This document shows, in pieces, positions 49,279-59,654 of a DNA stretch of 64,000 nt. Location of the stretch: assembly GCF_015644585.1 (NCBI RefSeq), contig NZ_JADOBI010000001.1, positions 248,001-312,000 on the forward strand, read 5' to 3'. The position numbers were made by a program, and so were the translations under genes. Source of the DNA: Rahnella laticis. Lineage in GTDB: Bacteria; Pseudomonadota; Gammaproteobacteria; Enterobacterales; Enterobacteriaceae. The notes beneath the pieces are model-generated. The model was not told where the DNA came from and searched no databases. It saw nothing but the letters and a program-made list of their open reading frames with translations. How positions within the stretch are numbered: position 1 is the stretch's first letter; each line of letters starts with the position of its first letter.

Positions 49279-51894
49279 ATGACTCAACTGCCACAAGCCA
49301 AGTTTCGCCACGACTACCGTGCGCCGGACTACACCATCACAGATATCGACCTGAATTTCGAGCTTGATGCACAGAAGACCCTTGTGACCGCCGTCAGCCA
49401 GATTAAACGGCAGGGTGCAGAAGGCGCTCCGCTGGTGCTCAACGGGGAAGATCTGACGCTTATCAGCCTGAAGATTAATGGTCAGGACTGGCCGCAATAT
49501 CAGTTAAAAGAAGGCGCGCTGGAAATCACTGGTCTGCCGGAAGCGTTTGAACTGGCGATTGTTAACGAAATTCATCCGGCGAAAAACACCGCGCTGGAAG
49601 GGCTGTACCTGTCCGGCGAAGCGCTGTGTACGCAGTGTGAAGCGGAAGGTTTCCGTCATATTACCTATTATCTTGATCGCCCTGATGTGCTGGCGCGTTT
49701 TACCACCCGCATCGTGGCGGACAAAGCCCGTTACCCGTACCTGTTGTCGAACGGCAACCGTATCGATTCCGGCGAGCTGGAAGGCGGCAAGCACTGGATC
49801 AAATGGCAGGATCCGTTCCCGAAACCTTGCTACCTGTTTGCGCTGGTTGCCGGTGATTTCGATGTTCTGAGTGATTCTTTCAAAACCCGTTCAGGCCGCG
49901 ATGTGGCGCTGGAGCTGTTCGTTGACCGCGGCAATCTGGATCGTGCGGGTTGGGCAATGGAATCCCTGAAACAGTCGATGAAATGGGACGAAACCCGCTT
50001 CAACCTCGAATACGATCTCGACATCTTCATGATTGTTGCCGTTGATTTCTTCAACATGGGCGCGATGGAAAACAAAGGCCTGAACGTCTTTAACTCCAAA
50101 TACGTGCTGGCAAAAGCCGAAACCGCGACCGACAAAGATTACCTCGGTATCGAAGCGGTGATCGGCCACGAATACTTCCACAACTGGACCGGTAACCGCG
50201 TGACCTGCCGCGACTGGTTCCAGCTGAGTCTGAAAGAAGGTCTGACTGTTTTCCGCGATCAGGAATTCAGCTCTGATTTGGGCTCCCGTTCCGTCAACCG
50301 TATCGATAACGTCCGCGTTATGCGTGGCGCGCAGTTCTCTGAAGATGCCAGCCCGATGGCGCATCCGATTCGTCCTGAAAAAGTTATCGAAATGAATAAC
50401 TTCTATACGCTGACTGTGTATGAGAAGGGTTCTGAAGTTATCCGCATGCTGCACACTTTGCTGGGCGAAGAGAAATTCCAGGCCGGTATGCAGCTGTATT
50501 TCGAGCGCCACGACGGCAGCGCTGCGACCTGCGACGATTTTGTGCAGGCGATGGAAGATGCCTCAAACGTTGACCTGTCGTTGTTCCGCCGCTGGTACAG
50601 CCAGTCCGGCACGCCGGTGCTGACCGTGCGCGACGACTACGACGTGGAAAAACAGCAATACACCCTGACGGTCAGCCAGAAAACCCCGCCGACGCCTGAT
50701 CAGACTGAAAAGCTGCCATTGCATATTCCGCTGGATATCGAACTCTACGATCCGCAGGGCAACGTAATTGCACTGAAGCAAAATGGCCAGACCGTCAGCC
50801 ATGTGCTGAATGTCACCGAAGCCGCGCAGACCTTCATCTTTGATGATGTGGAATACCCGCCGGTGCCTTCTTTATTACGTGAATTCTCCGCGCCGGTGAA
50901 ACTCGATTACAAGTGGGGCGATCATCAGCTGACTTTCCTGATGAAATTCGCACGTAACGATTTTGCCCGCTGGGACGCCGCGCAGAGCCTGCTGGCAATC
51001 TACATCAAACTGAACGTTGCGCGTCATCAGCAGAAACAGCCACTGTCGCTGCCGTTGCATGTGGCCGATGCCTTCCGTGCGGTGCTGCTGGATGAGCACA
51101 TTGATCCGGCGCTGGCGGCGCAAATCCTGACGTTACCGTCAGAAAACGAAATTGCTGAACTGTTCGATATCATCGATCCGGAAGCGATCAGCGCCGTGCA
51201 TGACGCGATTACCCGTTGTCTGGCAACCGAAATGTCGGATGAGTTCCTGGCGGTTTACAACGCTAACCGTCTGCCGTCATACCGTGTGGTTCACGAAGAT
51301 ATCGGTAAACGTTCACTGCGCAATACCTGCCTGCATTATCTGGCTTTCGCGGATGTTGCTCTGGCTGATCAGCTGGTAAAAACCCAGTTTGAGCAGGCCG
51401 ATAACATGACCGACTCGCTGGCCGCAATGGCCGCCGCTGTGTCTGCTCAATTGCCTTGCCGTGAAACGCTGCTGGCCGCTTACGACGAGCGCTGGCATCA
51501 CGATGGCCTGGTCATGGATAAATGGTTTATCCAGCAGGCGACCAGCCCGGCGGCCGATGTGTTGCAGAAAGTCCGTTCACTGCTCAACCATCGTTCATTC
51601 AGCATGGGCAACCCGAACCGCGTCCGTTCACTGATTGGTGCGTTCGCGTCGGCTAACCCTTCTGCATTCCACGCCGCAGATGGCAGCGGTTATCAGTTCC
51701 TGACCGAAATGCTGACCGATCTGAACACGCGTAACCCGCAGGTTGCCGCGCGTATGATTGAGCCGCTGATCCGTCTCAAACGTTATGATGCTGGCCGTCA
51801 GGCATTGATGCGTAAGGCACTGGAACAGCTGAAAGGGCTGGAAAATCTGTCCGGTGATTTGTTCGAGAAAATCACCAAAGCGTTAGATGCGTAA
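49279..51894 (+). CDS. pepN: Aminopeptidase N PepN
   Basis: M1-family zinc aminopeptidase, cytoplasmic. It has 871 residues (E. coli 870). The exopeptidase motif GAMEN and the zinc motif HEYFH (HExxH), with the third ligand Glu in the downstream LKEGLTVFRD block, are intact. A terminator follows at 51920. Confidence 0.98.
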   Translation: MTQLPQAKFRHDYRAPDYTITDIDLNFELDAQKTLVTAVSQIKRQGAEGAPLVLNGEDLTLISLKINGQDWPQYQLKEGALEITGLPEAFELAIVNEIHPAKNTALEGLYLSGEALCTQCEAEGFRHITYYLDRPDVLARFTTRIVADKARYPYLLSNGNRIDSGELEGGKHWIKWQDPFPKPCYLFALVAGDFDVLSDSFKTRSGRDVALELFVDRGNLDRAGWAMESLKQSMKWDETRFNLEYDLDIFMIVAVDFFNMGAMENKGLNVFNSKYVLAKAETATDKDYLGIEAVIGHEYFHNWTGNRVTCRDWFQLSLKEGLTVFRDQEFSSDLGSRSVNRIDNVRVMRGAQFSEDASPMAHPIRPEKVIEMNNFYTLTVYEKGSEVIRMLHTLLGEEKFQAGMQLYFERHDGSAATCDDFVQAMEDASNVDLSLFRRWYSQSGTPVLTVRDDYDVEKQQYTLTVSQKTPPTPDQTEKLPLHIPLDIELYDPQGNVIALKQNGQTVSHVLNVTEAAQTFIFDDVEYPPVPSLLREFSAPVKLDYKWGDHQLTFLMKFARNDFARWDAAQSLLAIYIKLNVARHQQKQPLSLPLHVADAFRAVLLDEHIDPALAAQILTLPSENEIAELFDIIDPEAISAVHDAITRCLATEMSDEFLAVYNANRLPSYRVVHEDIGKRSLRNTCLHYLAFADVALADQLVKTQFEQADNMTDSLAAMAAAVSAQLPCRETLLAAYDERWHHDGLVMDKWFIQQATSPAADVLQKVRSLLNHRSFSMGNPNRVRSLIGAFASANPSAFHAADGSGYQFLTEMLTDLNTRNPQVAARMIEPLIRLKRYDAGRQALMRKALEQLKGLENLSGDLFEKITKALDA

Positions 51895-51919
51895 CTAATT
51901 GCAGAAATGCAGTAAGACA

Positions 51920-51945
51920 AAAGGGCGATGGAAACATCGCCCTTT
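51920..51945. terminator. Terminator between pepN and ssuB
   Basis: AAAGGGCGATG and CATCGCCCTTT form a perfect 11-bp stem with a GAAA tetraloop, followed by TT on the plus strand. Convergent genes share it. Confidence 0.9.
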
Positions 51946-51973
51946 TTACATGTTGAGATGACGGGACTTTCCG

Positions 51974-52756
51974 TTAACTCTGCGCGCGTTTCGCTTCCTG
52001 CGGAACGTTCTGCGCAGGCTGTGGCGTCAGCACGCGCTCCAGCACTTCCGCTTCCAGCTCAGCCAGACGAGCAGATCCTTTACGGCGCGGGCGTGGCAAA
52101 TCAATGGTTAAATCCATGCCAATTTGCCCCTGGTCGATAAGGATCACGCGATCCGCGACCGTGACCGCTTCGCTGACATCATGTGTCACCAGCAAAACGG
52201 TGAAATCATGCTGCTGCCATAAACGTTCTATCAGGCTTTGCATTTCAATCCGCGTCAGCGCATCGAGTGCGCCCAACGGTTCGTCCAGCAACAGCAGACG
52301 GGGGCGGTGGATCAGCGCCCGTGCCAGGGCCACGCGTTGTTTTTGTCCGCCGGATAACGCCGAAGGCCATTCGTCGGCGCGGTCGGCCAGCCCGACTTCT
52401 TCCAGCGCTGCCCGCGCAGCTTCACGCCACTGACCTTTCAGGCCCAGGCCGACGTTATCGATCACTTTTTTCCACGGCAGCAGGCGGTCATCCTGAAACA
52501 TCAGCCGCGTATCTTCGCGAACCTGACTCAGCGGCGCACTGGCGCTGAGCAGCTCGCCTTGCGTGGTTTTTTCCAGCCCGGCGAGCAGGCGCAGCAGGGT
52601 ACTTTTCCCGCAACCGCTGCGGCCGACGACGGCCACAAACTGGCCGGGGGGAATACGCAGATTAATGTCGTTGAGGACGGCGCGGTTGCCGTATTTTTTT
52701 GTGATGCAGGATAAGGTGACCGGCGTGCCTTGCCCGATACGTGCAGGTGCGCTCAT
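51974..52756 (-). CDS. ssuB: Aliphatic sulfonate ABC transporter ATPase SsuB
   Basis: ATPase of the sulfonate importer SsuABC. The 260 residues show Walker [10 protein letters not shown], signature LSGGQKQR, Walker [13 protein letters not shown] and the H-loop [10 protein letters not shown]. It overlaps ssuC by 4 nt, last gene of ssuEADCB. Confidence 0.96.
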   Translation of the reverse strand: MSAPARIGQGTPVTLSCITKKYGNRAVLNDINLRIPPGQFVAVVGRSGCGKSTLLRLLAGLEKTTQGELLSASAPLSQVREDTRLMFQDDRLLPWKKVIDNVGLGLKGQWREAARAALEEVGLADRADEWPSALSGGQKQRVALARALIHRPRLLLLDEPLGALDALTRIEMQSLIERLWQQHDFTVLLVTHDVSEAVTVADRVILIDQGQIGMDLTIDLPRPRRKGSARLAELEAEVLERVLTPQPAQNVPQEAKRAQS

Positions 52757-53544
52757 GCGGCGTCTCCTTGTTTTTTCTGATAGGCCGGGTGCCAGCGTAA
52801 CCAGACACTTTCCAGCTGGCGGGCCAGCACATCGGCCAGTTTGCCGAGGATGGCGTATAACACGATGGCCACAACCACGACGTCAGTTTGTAAAAACTCG
52901 CGGGCATTCATTGCCAGATACCCGATGCCTGAATTAGCCGAAATGGTTTCCGCGACGATCAGCGTCAGCCACATAAAGCCCAGCGCAAAACGAACGCCGA
53001 CCATAATCGAAGGCAGCGCGCCCGGTAAAACCACCTGAATAAACAACGGGAAACCGGATAAACCGTAGCTGCGCGACATCTCCAGCAGGCCGCGATCAAT
53101 GTTGCGAATACCGTGATAAGTGTTGAGATAAATCGGGAACAGCGTGCCCAGCGCCACGAGGAAAATCTTGGCGGATTCATCGATGCCGAACCACAAAATC
53201 ACCAGCGGGATCAGCGCCAGATGCGGAATGTTACGCAGCATCTGGAGCGAGCTGTCGAGCAGACGTTCGCCCCAGCGTGAAAGCCCGGTGATAAAGCCGA
53301 GCAGTAAACCCAGACTGCCGCCGATGGCAAAACCGGTCAGCGCGCGGAAAGTACTGATCTTCAGGTTCTGCCAGAGGTCGCCGCTTTTCGCCAGTGTCCA
53401 GAACGCTTCAATCACCGCGCTCGGCGCCGGAAGTATGCGGTTAGACAACCAGCCCGCTTCAACGGCCAGTTGCCAGCCGCCGATCAGGACAACCGGAACG
53501 ACCCAGGGTGCGGCGCGGTTCAGCCAGCGTTGCGATCTCGTCAT
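52753..53544 (-). CDS. ssuC: Aliphatic sulfonate ABC transporter permease SsuC
   Basis: Inner-membrane permease of the sulfonate importer. The 263 residues (E. coli 263) contain about six membrane segments and the BPD-transport EAA-like loop [25 protein letters not shown]-type region. It lies 11 nt downstream of ssuD. Confidence 0.95.
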   Translation of the reverse strand: MTRSQRWLNRAAPWVVPVVLIGGWQLAVEAGWLSNRILPAPSAVIEAFWTLAKSGDLWQNLKISTFRALTGFAIGGSLGLLLGFITGLSRWGERLLDSSLQMLRNIPHLALIPLVILWFGIDESAKIFLVALGTLFPIYLNTYHGIRNIDRGLLEMSRSYGLSGFPLFIQVVLPGALPSIMVGVRFALGFMWLTLIVAETISANSGIGYLAMNAREFLQTDVVVVAIVLYAILGKLADVLARQLESVWLRWHPAYQKKQGDAA

Positions 53545-53555
53545 CTTTATTCTCC

Positions 53556-54710
53556 TTAATGCTGGCTGGCGACGCGTTTATTCGCAAAATCGTGCGCCAC
53601 CAGTTCACCGCGCGGCAAAATGGCTTTCTTCACGGTTTGATCGTCTTCGGGTTTTGCCAGATCCAGATGCGGGAACAGCAGCTCACTGACGCGGTACGCT
53701 TCTTCCAGATGCGGATAACCGGAGAAAATAAAGGTATCGATGCCCAGATCGGCGTATTCCTGCATGCGGGCCGCAACGGTCGGGCCGTCTCCGACCAGCG
53801 CCGTGCCGGCTCCGGTGCGCACCAGACCAATGCCAGCCCACAGGTTCGGGTAGATTTCCAGTTTATTGCGGTCGCCGCCGTGCAGGGCGGCCATGCGGTG
53901 CTGACCGACGGAATCGGTTTTCGCAAACGCGGCCTGTGCGCGCTGAATAGTTTCGTCATCCACGTTGGCGATCAGCTTGTCGGCGGCGCGCCAGGCTTCT
54001 TCATTGGTTTCGCGGACAATCACGTGCAGACGAATACCGAAACGAACCGTACGGCCTTTCGCCGCAGCCTTCGCGCGGACCTGCTCGATTTTTTCTTTCA
54101 CCAGCGCGGGCGGTTCACCCCAGGTGAGATACAGTTCAACCTGCTCAGCGGCCAGATCCTGCGCTTCGTCAGAAGAACCGCCAAAATACAGCGGCGGGCG
54201 AGGGTACTGAACCGGCGGGTGCATCAGGCTCGCGCCTTTCACCTGAATATGCTTGCCTTCGTAATCCACGGTTTCCCCTTCCAGCACGCGGCGCCAGATG
54301 CGGGTAAATTCTGCGGACGCTTCGTAGCGTTCCTTGTGATTGAGGTGCAAACCTTCGGCAGCCAGTTCGGTGGGATCACCGCCCGTCACCAGATTAAACA
54401 GCGCGCGACCGCCGGAAAGCCGGTCCAGCGTGGCGGCCTGGCGGGCAGCCAGCGTCGGAGAAATAATCCCCGGACGCAGCGCCACCAGAAATTTCAGACG
54501 CTGAGTCACCGAAATCAGTGAGGCGGCCACCAGCCATGAGTCTTCACATGAACGGCCCGTTGGCAATAATACACCGCCAAAACCCAGGCGGTCTGCAGCC
54601 TGTGCGATCTGCTGAAGATAGCCGTGATCGACCACGCGCGCGCCTTCTTCAGTGCCTAAATAACGGCCATCGCCGTGGGTAGGTAAGAACCAGAATACGT
54701 TCAGACTCAT
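53556..54710 (-). CDS. ssuD: FMNH2-dependent alkanesulfonate monooxygenase SsuD
   Basis: Luciferase-like flavin monooxygenase that releases sulfite from alkanesulfonates using FMNH2 from SsuE. The 384 residues (E. coli 381) start [19 protein letters not shown], with [17 protein letters not shown] and [15 protein letters not shown] typical of the family. Confidence 0.97.
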   Translation of the reverse strand: MSLNVFWFLPTHGDGRYLGTEEGARVVDHGYLQQIAQAADRLGFGGVLLPTGRSCEDSWLVAASLISVTQRLKFLVALRPGIISPTLAARQAATLDRLSGGRALFNLVTGGDPTELAAEGLHLNHKERYEASAEFTRIWRRVLEGETVDYEGKHIQVKGASLMHPPVQYPRPPLYFGGSSDEAQDLAAEQVELYLTWGEPPALVKEKIEQVRAKAAAKGRTVRFGIRLHVIVRETNEEAWRAADKLIANVDDETIQRAQAAFAKTDSVGQHRMAALHGGDRNKLEIYPNLWAGIGLVRTGAGTALVGDGPTVAARMQEYADLGIDTFIFSGYPHLEEAYRVSELLFPHLDLAKPEDDQTVKKAILPRGELVAHDFANKRVASQH

Positions 54711-54767
54711 GTTGTTACTCCTCTCAATTCGTCACGGGTGCCGCTCAGCGGGCAGCTCAATGAGTGA

Positions 54768-55742
54768 TCAGTTAGCCTGTACAGCGGGCTTCCAGATGCG
54801 ATCTTTAATCTCAATAGGTTTTGGCAAAATGTGGTTTTCATAGAACAAATCGGCGGTTTGCTGCTGGCGTTTTTCCGTTTCCGCGCTGACCGGTGTGATA
54901 GGCATGTCCGGCAGGTGATCGAGATAAGACGCCACGACTTTATCCGGCAACCCCATCGACTGGGAAAGCAGCGTGATGCTTTGCGCACGGTCGGTTTTCG
55001 TCAGCGCATTCGCCTGCGTTAACACGTCCAGAACGGCGCTGATAAATTGCGGATTCGCTTCGGTATATTTTTTCGGTGCCAGATAGAAAGAACCGGTCTG
55101 GTGCAGCGTGGAACCGTCGGTCAGCACGCGAACATCGCCCTGAACCTGTGCGGCAGAATAGTAGGGATCCCAGATAGCCCAGGCATCGACGTCATGTTGC
55201 TGGAAAGCCGCGCGGGCATCGGCGGGTGTCAGATAAACCGGCTGGATATCGGTGAATTTCAGCCCGGCCTGTTGCAGCGCACGAAGCAGTAAATTGTGCG
55301 AACTGGAGCCTTTCTGGAAAGCAACTTTATGGCCTTTCAGGTCCGCGACAGTTTTAATCGGGCTGTTGCTGTCGACCAGAATAACTTCAGCTTTCGGCTT
55401 CGGCGGTTCAGAACCGATATACAGCAGATCCGCGCCTGCGGCCTGCGCGAACAGCGGTGGCAAATCACCGGTTCCGCCCAGATCAATACTGCCGACGTTC
55501 AGTGCTTCAAGGATCTGCGGCCCGGCAGGAAATTCCACCCAGCTGATTTTGGTGTCCGGGAAACGTTTTTCCAGTAACTGATGAGATTTCGCCAGCACAA
55601 GACCGACGGATCCTTTCTGGTAGGCGATGCGTAACTGCGCGGGATCTTTTTCCTGCGCAAGCGCCGTTCCGCTCAGCGTCAGGCTGGTTAGCAGACCGGC
55701 AATAACCGGCAGGCGACGTAATAAAGAGAAGGATGCTGGCAT
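54768..55742 (-). CDS. ssuA: Sulfonate-binding periplasmic protein SsuA
   Basis: Solute-binding protein of the sulfonate importer. The 324 residues start with a Sec signal peptide ending near TALAQ, then the periplasmic binding fold with FQKGSSSHNLLLRALQQAG and DAWAIWDPYYSAAQ. It lies 18 nt after ssuE. Confidence 0.96.
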   Translation of the reverse strand: MPASFSLLRRLPVIAGLLTSLTLSGTALAQEKDPAQLRIAYQKGSVGLVLAKSHQLLEKRFPDTKISWVEFPAGPQILEALNVGSIDLGGTGDLPPLFAQAAGADLLYIGSEPPKPKAEVILVDSNSPIKTVADLKGHKVAFQKGSSSHNLLLRALQQAGLKFTDIQPVYLTPADARAAFQQHDVDAWAIWDPYYSAAQVQGDVRVLTDGSTLHQTGSFYLAPKKYTEANPQFISAVLDVLTQANALTKTDRAQSITLLSQSMGLPDKVVASYLDHLPDMPITPVSAETEKRQQQTADLFYENHILPKPIEIKDRIWKPAVQAN

Positions 55743-55760
55743 GGTTAATTCCTTTTAAAG

Positions 55761-56342
55761 TTAAACGCGCAATGCCTGGGCAGAAAGGGACGCGACAGAC
55801 GGCGCCAGCGGGCGGCGGCGGCTGAGTGCCAGATAGAAGTTTTCCAGGGATTCGGTCAGACGCTCTTCCAGTGCGGGATCAAGCTTCGCCGGGTAACTCT
55901 GGTAATCGGTGATCAGGCTGTCATCGGCGAAAACGCCCTGCAAAACTTCCTGCGCTTTGAGCGACGCCAGCACCGGTTTGAGCGCGTAATCTACCGCGAG
56001 CATGTGGCCGATCGAACCGGCGGTGGCCAGCGGCAGGACGACTTTATGGTCGAGCGCGCGCTCCGGCAGTAAATCCAGCAATGTCTTCAGCGCACCGGAA
56101 AACGAGGCTTTATAGACCGGCGTTGCCACGATCAATCCATCGGCGCTTGCCAGTTCAGCATTCAGCTGTTTGAGCTGCGGGCTGGCGAAATTTGCGAACA
56201 GCAGGTCGTCAGCGGAAAAATCCTGAATCGTATAGGTGAAAACCTCGACGCCGCGGCTTGCCAGCCACTGATGGCTGAGCGCCAGCAGGGAGGAAGAACG
56301 TGAAGGTTGTCGCGGGCTGCCTGCGATTGTTATAACGCGCAT
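55761..56342 (-). CDS. ssuE: NADPH-dependent FMN reductase SsuE
   Basis: Supplies FMNH2 to SsuD. The 193 residues (E. coli 191) start [17 protein letters not shown], the flavodoxin-like phosphate-binding motif. First gene of the sulfonate operon; AAGGAAGAGAG precedes the ATG. The AT-rich stretch 56343-56400 probably holds the Cbl/CysB-controlled promoter known for ssu in E. coli. Confidence 0.96.
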   Translation of the reverse strand: MRVITIAGSPRQPSRSSSLLALSHQWLASRGVEVFTYTIQDFSADDLLFANFASPQLKQLNAELASADGLIVATPVYKASFSGALKTLLDLLPERALDHKVVLPLATAGSIGHMLAVDYALKPVLASLKAQEVLQGVFADDSLITDYQSYPAKLDPALEERLTESLENFYLALSRRRPLAPSVASLSAQALRV

Positions 56343-56520
56343 CTCTCTTCCTTATAACAAAAAGTAATAGAACCATTATTTTCTTTAACAAAGTGAAGTA
56401 AACGTAACAGGGGGACGCCGCGCACCGGAAATCTCAATTTTGGCTATGAATAGTTTGAAAACGGATAAAGCAGGGATGAAGCGGGCGCGGAGGGATAAAA
56501 GTAAAATTAAGGTAAATAAA

Positions 56521-56536
56521 AAGTAATCGTTTGCGT
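56521..56536 (+). promoter_or_regulatory. PurR-like box upstream of pyrD
   Basis: AAGTAATCGTTTGCGT matches the PurR consensus ACGCAAACGTTTGCGT at 13 of 16 bases, with a perfect right half. PurR control of pyrD is established in E. coli. GATAAT (56596-56601), 38 nt before the ATG, is a likely -10. Confidence 0.55.
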
Positions 56537-56639
56537 ACGGAAACAATTATTGTGCCAATCCGCCGGTTATCGTTTCCAATTGCCCGACGCTTAGTCGATA
56601 ATACCGCCCCGTCTAGCCACCGGGAATCCAGGAGTCTCC

Positions 56640-57650
56640 ATGTATTATCCTTTTGTCAGGAAAGCACTGTTTCAGCTCGATCCAGAACGCGCCCACGAGT
56701 TAACCTTCCGTCAGTTAAGCCGCATCTCCGGCACCCCCCTTGAGTTTTTAATTCGTCAGTCCGTTCCGGCCAAACCGGTGACCTGCATGGGATTAACCTT
56801 TAAGAACCCGCTGGGGCTGGCTGCTGGCCTGGATAAAGACGGCGAATGTATTGATGCACTCGGCGCAATGGGATTTGGTTTTGTGGAAGTGGGAACCGTG
56901 ACGCCGCGCGCGCAGGCGGGTAATGATAAGCCACGTTTATTCCGTATCGTTGAAGCAGAAGGCCTGATTAACCGCATGGGTTTCAATAATCACGGCGTGG
57001 ATAATCTGGTGAATAACGTCAAAAAATCCCATTTTGGCGGTATCCTGGGGATTAATATCGGCAAGAATAAAGATACGCCGGTCGAGCAGGGTAAAGATGA
57101 TTATCTGACCTGTATGGAAAAGGTATATCCGTACGCGGGTTATATCGCGGTGAATATTTCTTCACCAAACACGCCGGGATTACGTTCACTGCAATACGGT
57201 GAAGCGCTGGATGATTTACTGGCGGCGATTAAAAATAAGCAGCTTGAACTTCAGCAACGTCATCAGAAATATGTGCCAGTTGCTGTGAAGATCGCGCCGG
57301 ATCTTTCTGAGGAAGAATTGATCCAAATAGCCGACAGTCTGGTGCGTCATAATATGGATGGCGTGATTGCGACTAACACGACGCTCGATCGTAAACTGAT
57401 CCAGGGCCTTAATCATTGTGATCAGGTTGGCGGACTGAGCGGTCGCCCGCTGCAATTGCGCAGCACAGAAATTATCCGCATGCTGTCAAATGAATTACAA
57501 GGTCGTCTGCCTATTATTGGCGTCGGTGGCATTGATTCACTGACGGCAGCGCGTGAAAAAATGGCAGCCGGTGCATCATTAATTCAAATCTATTCCGGAT
57601 TTATCTTCCGCGGGCCAGGTTTGATCAAAGATATTGTTACCCACCTCTGA
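56640..57650 (+). CDS. pyrD: Dihydroorotate dehydrogenase (quinone) PyrD
   Basis: Class 2, membrane-associated DHODH of pyrimidine synthesis. The 336 residues equal E. coli PyrD. The N-terminal amphipathic membrane region ([19 protein letters not shown]) is followed by the FMN barrel with [13 protein letters not shown] and the catalytic-Ser block [16 protein letters not shown] precedes the ATG. Confidence 0.98.
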   Translation: MYYPFVRKALFQLDPERAHELTFRQLSRISGTPLEFLIRQSVPAKPVTCMGLTFKNPLGLAAGLDKDGECIDALGAMGFGFVEVGTVTPRAQAGNDKPRLFRIVEAEGLINRMGFNNHGVDNLVNNVKKSHFGGILGINIGKNKDTPVEQGKDDYLTCMEKVYPYAGYIAVNISSPNTPGLRSLQYGEALDDLLAAIKNKQLELQQRHQKYVPVAVKIAPDLSEEELIQIADSLVRHNMDGVIATNTTLDRKLIQGLNHCDQVGGLSGRPLQLRSTEIIRMLSNELQGRLPIIGVGGIDSLTAAREKMAAGASLIQIYSGFIFRGPGLIKDIVTHL

Positions 57651-57666
57651 TATTTTTCATCCTTAA

Positions 57667-57702
57667 GGCGAGTCAGGGGTTTATTTATTAACCCGGCTCG
57701 TC
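57667..57702 (+). terminator. pyrD terminator
   Basis: GGCGAGTC and GGCTCGTC-side bases pair with wobbles outside a GGGTT/AACCC inner stem; TATATTTT follows. Confidence 0.65.
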
Positions 57703-57846
57703 TATATTTTGTCCACTGACCATTATTCAGGCTCAGGATTTGTCTGATATCCGTTCGTAATAAAAAATTCTATTCTTATCGGATCGGGTAACAATAGAAC
57801 ATCACGAACAATCAGGCAGAGGGCATCGCGCAAACAGGATGACGAA

Positions 57847-58392
57847 ATGAAAATCAAACCAGATGATAATTGGCGTTGGTATTTTGATACTGAACATGAC
57901 CGGCTTATGTTGGATCTCGCTAATGGCATGATTTTCCGTTCCCGATTCCCCGCTAAAATGTTAACGCCGGATGCGTTCGGCGATATGTCATTTTGTGTCG
58001 ATGATGCGGCGCTGTATTTTGATTTCGAAGAACAGTGCAAACATATTCGTCTGGCCGCAGAACAGCGCGCCGAATTAGTATTAAATGCATTAGTCGCTTT
58101 TCGCTTTTTAAAACCACTGATGCCGAAGAGCTGGCATTTCAGTCAGCAACACCGTCCATTCCAGCCAGCAAACGGTCAGCTTGCGCAGGTGCAGGTAATG
58201 GAAAGTGGTGAGCAGGCGACATTACTGGTGGTTGAGTCCGGTGATAACGCCAGTCTGTGCCTGCTGGCGCAGGAACGTCTGACAGTGGCAGGGCGCGGGA
58301 TGGTGTTAGGGGATGCGATTAAAGTGATGCATGACCGGCTGATGCCAGCGGCATTCCGGGTAGACAGCGATGTCTACGATCAGGCAGTTTAA
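57847..58392 (+). CDS. zapC: Cell division protein ZapC
   Basis: FtsZ-associated protein that stabilises the Z-ring. The 181 residues (E. coli 180) start [28 protein letters not shown], characteristic of ZapC. It is a separate unit between pyrD and the convergent ycbX. Confidence 0.95.
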   Translation: MKIKPDDNWRWYFDTEHDRLMLDLANGMIFRSRFPAKMLTPDAFGDMSFCVDDAALYFDFEEQCKHIRLAAEQRAELVLNALVAFRFLKPLMPKSWHFSQQHRPFQPANGQLAQVQVMESGEQATLLVVESGDNASLCLLAQERLTVAGRGMVLGDAIKVMHDRLMPAAFRVDSDVYDQAV

Positions 58393-58440
58393 GTTGTTTA
58401 TTCCGGTTAAAACTGCCTGACCCTGCGTTAACTGCGCTTT

Positions 58441-59544
58441 CTAGCCGATAATAATATCTGAGGCCGGAATGCAGCTGCACGACAATATCATTCCGTCTTT
58501 GCCCACGGCACTTTCTTTCAGCGGCGAAACTTTTCCCTCTTGTAATGTCATTTTGCAGGCACCACATATTCCCGCACGGCACGAATACGGGATCCGCAAT
58601 CCCTGCAATTCCAGTTGTTCGAGCAGAATCTGCTGATTATTCCCGGTGAACTGCGTGCCCTGATAATTGATGGTCACGTCCTGCGCAGTGCTTTTCGGCG
58701 CGTCGACGTTTTCAACCACTTCACCTGCGCCGTAAGGCCGCGCTGGTTTAGTGGCCAGCACCTCAACGCTGTCGCCCGCGCGGATCACGCCGGTATTTCG
58801 CGCAATCATATTCTGGCCGAAATCCACGTCGCCATCGCTCGCAGTGCGGTAGCCCTGCAAAGTTTTCAACGGTTCGCCACGCGGATGTTTACGTCCGCGC
58901 TCAATGCTGACAGTGGTGAAAATACAGCGGCTGCAGGGTTTGACCAGATCGAAAATGACTTCGCCGATACGGATCGTCTGCCAGGTATCTTCGGCATACG
59001 CTTGCGCACCACTGACCACAATGTTGGGCCGGAATTGCTCAACGCGTACTCCGCCCGGGCAGCGGCGCTGTAAATCCTGCATCGACGCTTCATTGATCAG
59101 CAGATAAGGAAAGCCGTCGGCAAACGACAGCGGAACTTCCGGATGTTTTTTCACACGGCGTGTCGGTTCTTCGCCTACCCAGCGAAGCTGGACGTCACGC
59201 TTTAAATAAGCACTTAACCAGCGATTTACCGGTTCCGGCGCGATGAGTGAGGTAAACTGATTGCCCCAGACTTCAGTCGGTGAGTTTTCACCGGCGAATT
59301 CACGGAATTTAACGCTGATGCTGTCGCCTTCAGGCGCAGAGATCATCAGGCCATCGGGCAGGATCACCGGGGTGAACAGGACAAGGTTGGGATACTGGCG
59401 GGCCGTAATAAAAGTGCCTTGCGTATCGGTAATCATGAACTGGCGGTCGAACGTCAGTCCTGTTGCTGTGACCAGTGCGTGTGAGACTTGCAGACCACGC
59501 ATGGATTTGACCGGGTGTACGAATAAACGTGAAAGAATGGGCAC
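58441..59544 (-). CDS. ycbX: YcbX, MOSC and 2Fe-2S ferredoxin domain protein
   Basis: Molybdenum-cofactor enzyme; in E. coli YcbX detoxifies N-hydroxylated base analogs. The 367 residues carry an N-terminal MOSC beta-barrel domain, the MOSC core ([14 protein letters not shown], with the candidate Mo-ligand Cys), and a C-terminal plant-type 2Fe-2S ferredoxin ([12 protein letters not shown] and LSCSC). It diverges from rlmL. Confidence 0.95.
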   Translation of the reverse strand: MPILSRLFVHPVKSMRGLQVSHALVTATGLTFDRQFMITDTQGTFITARQYPNLVLFTPVILPDGLMISAPEGDSISVKFREFAGENSPTEVWGNQFTSLIAPEPVNRWLSAYLKRDVQLRWVGEEPTRRVKKHPEVPLSFADGFPYLLINEASMQDLQRRCPGGVRVEQFRPNIVVSGAQAYAEDTWQTIRIGEVIFDLVKPCSRCIFTTVSIERGRKHPRGEPLKTLQGYRTASDGDVDFGQNMIARNTGVIRAGDSVEVLATKPARPYGAGEVVENVDAPKSTAQDVTINYQGTQFTGNNQQILLEQLELQGLRIPYSCRAGICGACKMTLQEGKVSPLKESAVGKDGMILSCSCIPASDIIIG

Positions 59545-59593
59545 TGAACGTCGCCTCTGTGTATATAAAGTCTTAAAGATAACCAGAGACTTT

Positions 59594-59621
59594 ATGACAA
59601 GCGGTGGGGATTAGCTATAAT
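59594..59621 (+). promoter_or_regulatory. Sigma-70 promoter for rlmL
   Basis: ATGACA (59594-59599; 5 of 6 to TTGACA) and a perfect TATAAT (59616-59621) are 16 nt apart, ending 33 nt before the rlmL ATG. Confidence 0.7.
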
Positions 59622-59654
59622 GCGCAACAATTTTATTTTTGGTGATATGTCGAT

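Noticed and set aside
53508-54521. 337-codon plus-strand ORF opposite ssuD
   Set aside because: Antisense to a well-conserved enzyme gene; the shadow frame arises from GC-rich third positions.
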